Below are positions 63,120 through 64,000 of a stretch of DNA of 64,000 nt, piece after piece; the stretch's first letter is position 1, and every line of letters starts with the position of its first letter. Source of the stretch: Paenibacillus borealis (GTDB lineage: Bacteria; Bacillota; Bacilli; Paenibacillales; Paenibacillaceae); assembly GCF_000758665.1 (NCBI RefSeq), contig NZ_CP009285.1, positions 4,960,001 through 5,024,000 of the forward strand, given 5' to 3'. Both the position numbers and the translations under genes were made by a program. The notes beneath the pieces were generated by a model, which was not told the DNA's origin, searched no databases, and saw nothing but the letters and a program-made list of their open reading frames with translations.

Positions 63120-63942
63120 CTGCCCCGCGCTCCCTCCGCTGTTTCCTTAATTCAAAAAAATCTTCCGGCGCAGAAGTAACTATAGCAAGCGGCCGTGGCT
63201 TCTCCCAAGGTGTAATCTGCTGTCCGTTGATGCCGAACACTTGCCCCGTCAGGCCCGGGTCCTTGTGATCCAGAAGCGCACGCACGAACCGGGCCACATC
63301 TTCCGCTTCACCCAAGCTCCATACCTCAGGAAGCGGCTCATTACGCTCTGCGTATTTTTCTGTCAGATGTTGAACAACCGGCCGGGTCATATCGGTTAAG
63401 GCAGCAGGAGCAATGCCGTTAACCCTGATCCGCTTGGCCTTCAGTTCATCGGCAAGCGTCCATACCATTCCGAGAAGTCCGGCCTTAGCCGCGCTGTAAT
63501 TGACCTGTCCCGGCGAACCGGTGAGTCCCGCAGTTGAGGTCATCAGCAGAATGTCACCTCCGTCCCGGCTCAGATGGGCTAATGCCCGCCGGATGCAGTA
63601 GAATGCCCCATTCAAATGAACGCCGAGGACTGCCTGCCATTCCCGGTCCGTCATGAACTCACATCTGCGGTCATGAAGAATGCCGGCGTTATGAATTAAA
63701 ATATCCAGGGAACCCATCTTCCAGGCCACTTCGTCCATCATCACCGTAACGGCAGCGGGATTGGCAACATTGGCACAGAATCCCTCCGCGAAGCCGCCTA
63801 TCCCCCGGATGTCCTCGACTACTTGCTTAACACTCCCGCCATTTAAACCATTAACGGCGACCTGATATCCGCAGCGTCCCAGTTCTACAGCTATACTGCG
63901 CCCAATCCCCCGGGTTGCCCCGGTTATTAATGCCGTCTTCAT
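63106..63942 (-). CDS. short-chain dehydrogenase/reductase, FabG-like
   Basis: 278 residues. NAD(P) motif TGATRGIGRS, NAG in IHNAGILHD, Ser in LLMTSTAGLTGSP and YSAAK in NYSAAKAGLLGMV. FabG-like reductase of a 3-keto thioester is likely. It is in one transcript with the ECF genes and with an acyl-CoA-ligase-like gene just upstream. A cluster of ligase, SDR and ECF suggests uptake and use of an acyl compound, maybe biotin-precursor related. C-terminus is longer than in FabG. Confidence 0.88.
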   Translation of the reverse strand: MKTALITGATRGIGRSIAVELGRCGYQVAVNGLNGGSVKQVVEDIRGIGGFAEGFCANVANPAAVTVMMDEVAWKMGSLDILIHNAGILHDRRCEFMTDREWQAVLGVHLNGAFYCIRRALAHLSRDGGDILLMTSTAGLTGSPGQVNYSAAKAGLLGMVWTLADELKAKRIRVNGIAPAALTDMTRPVVQHLTEKYAERNEPLPEVWSLGEAEDVARFVRALLDHKDPGLTGQVFGINGQQITPWEKPRPLAIVTSAPEDFFELRKQRRERGADACF

Positions 63943-63958
63943 ATATCCATGATCCCCT

Positions 63959-64000
63959 TTACAACGATAAAAGCGCCTTTAGCGATGATTTCCCCGTGAT
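63959..64000 (-). CDS. C-terminal end of a probable AMP-forming acyl-CoA ligase (cut by window edge)
   Basis: The last 13 residues in this frame are ITGKSSLKALLSL and then TAA. The TGK followed by a basic/aliphatic pattern matches the final conserved Lys segment of acyl-CoA synthetases. The stop lies 16 bases before the SDR start, and AAAGGGG just after the stop serves as the SDR ribosome site. Based on 13 residues only. Confidence 0.45.
   Translation of the reverse strand: MTGKSSLKALLSL

Overview
The window looks like chromosomal DNA of a Paenibacillus-type Firmicute. Coding density is high, base composition is mixed (about half G+C, with AT-rich islands), ribosome sites are strong AGGAGG types, TTG and GTG starts are frequent, and many intrinsic terminators are visible. 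Family content fits too: copper-amine-oxidase-type stalk domains, YxcD, YtkL, YyaL and DegV homologues, an ABC-F protein, ECF transporter genes, and many MerR and XRE regulators. The genus is inferred from this content and not proven.

Layout. 1-15.4 kb is mostly ordinary chromosome: a hemolysin III fragment, an M32 carboxypeptidase, a beta-carbonic anhydrase, a small membrane protein with YxcD, a large low-complexity lipoprotein, DegV, an aldo/keto reductase, a phosphotransferase, an alpha/beta hydrolase, a YtkL-type metallohydrolase, a PaaX-type regulator and a YyaL-type thioredoxin-domain protein. 15.6-33.2 kb is an AT-richer accessory and decay zone. It holds an integrase-like pseudogene, two copies of an XRE regulator facing a DUF6809 gene (one broken by a stop codon), three damaged acetyltransferase or membrane-protein genes plus smaller remnants, an ADP-ribosylglycohydrolase with two immunity-like neighbours, a WYL regulator pair, a four-gene operon of unknown role (23.5-26.3 kb), and several MerR regulators, one with two tandem DNA-binding domains. 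33.2-42.4 kb holds an ArsR-regulated drug-efflux gene, a secreted multi-modular GH26 mannanase with a likely cre site, and a complete murQ-murP-mupG-murR operon for peptidoglycan-fragment (MurNAc-GlcNAc) recovery. 42.5-60.6 kb holds stalk, oxidoreductase, HxlR, kinase, GNAT, HAD, methyltransferase, PPOX, FosB-like, PTS IIC-only and ABC-F genes. 60.7-64 kb ends with EcfT, EcfA2, EcfA1, an SDR and the tail of a probable acyl-CoA ligase, one overlapping minus-strand operon.

Genes that work together. MurP would import and phosphorylate a MurNAc-containing disaccharide, MupG would cleave it, MurQ would remove the lactyl ether, and MurR would control the set. The EcfA1/A2/T genes form the energising module of a vitamin-type importer whose substrate-binding protein is not in view. 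The ArsR regulator and the MFS pump share a DNA motif in their promoters. The two XRE/DUF6809 modules each have two 19-bp palindromes with centres 25 bp apart, but with different half-site sequences.

Most novel points: the duplicated XRE-DUF6809 module with matched operator geometry; a cluster of homopolymer-associated frameshifts in the decay zone, which is either real decay or phase variation, or an assembly artefact; two intergenic repeat families (four 22-bp units near 4.3 kb and four 16-bp units near 51.5 kb); and the uncharacterised MerR/DUF1648 operon.
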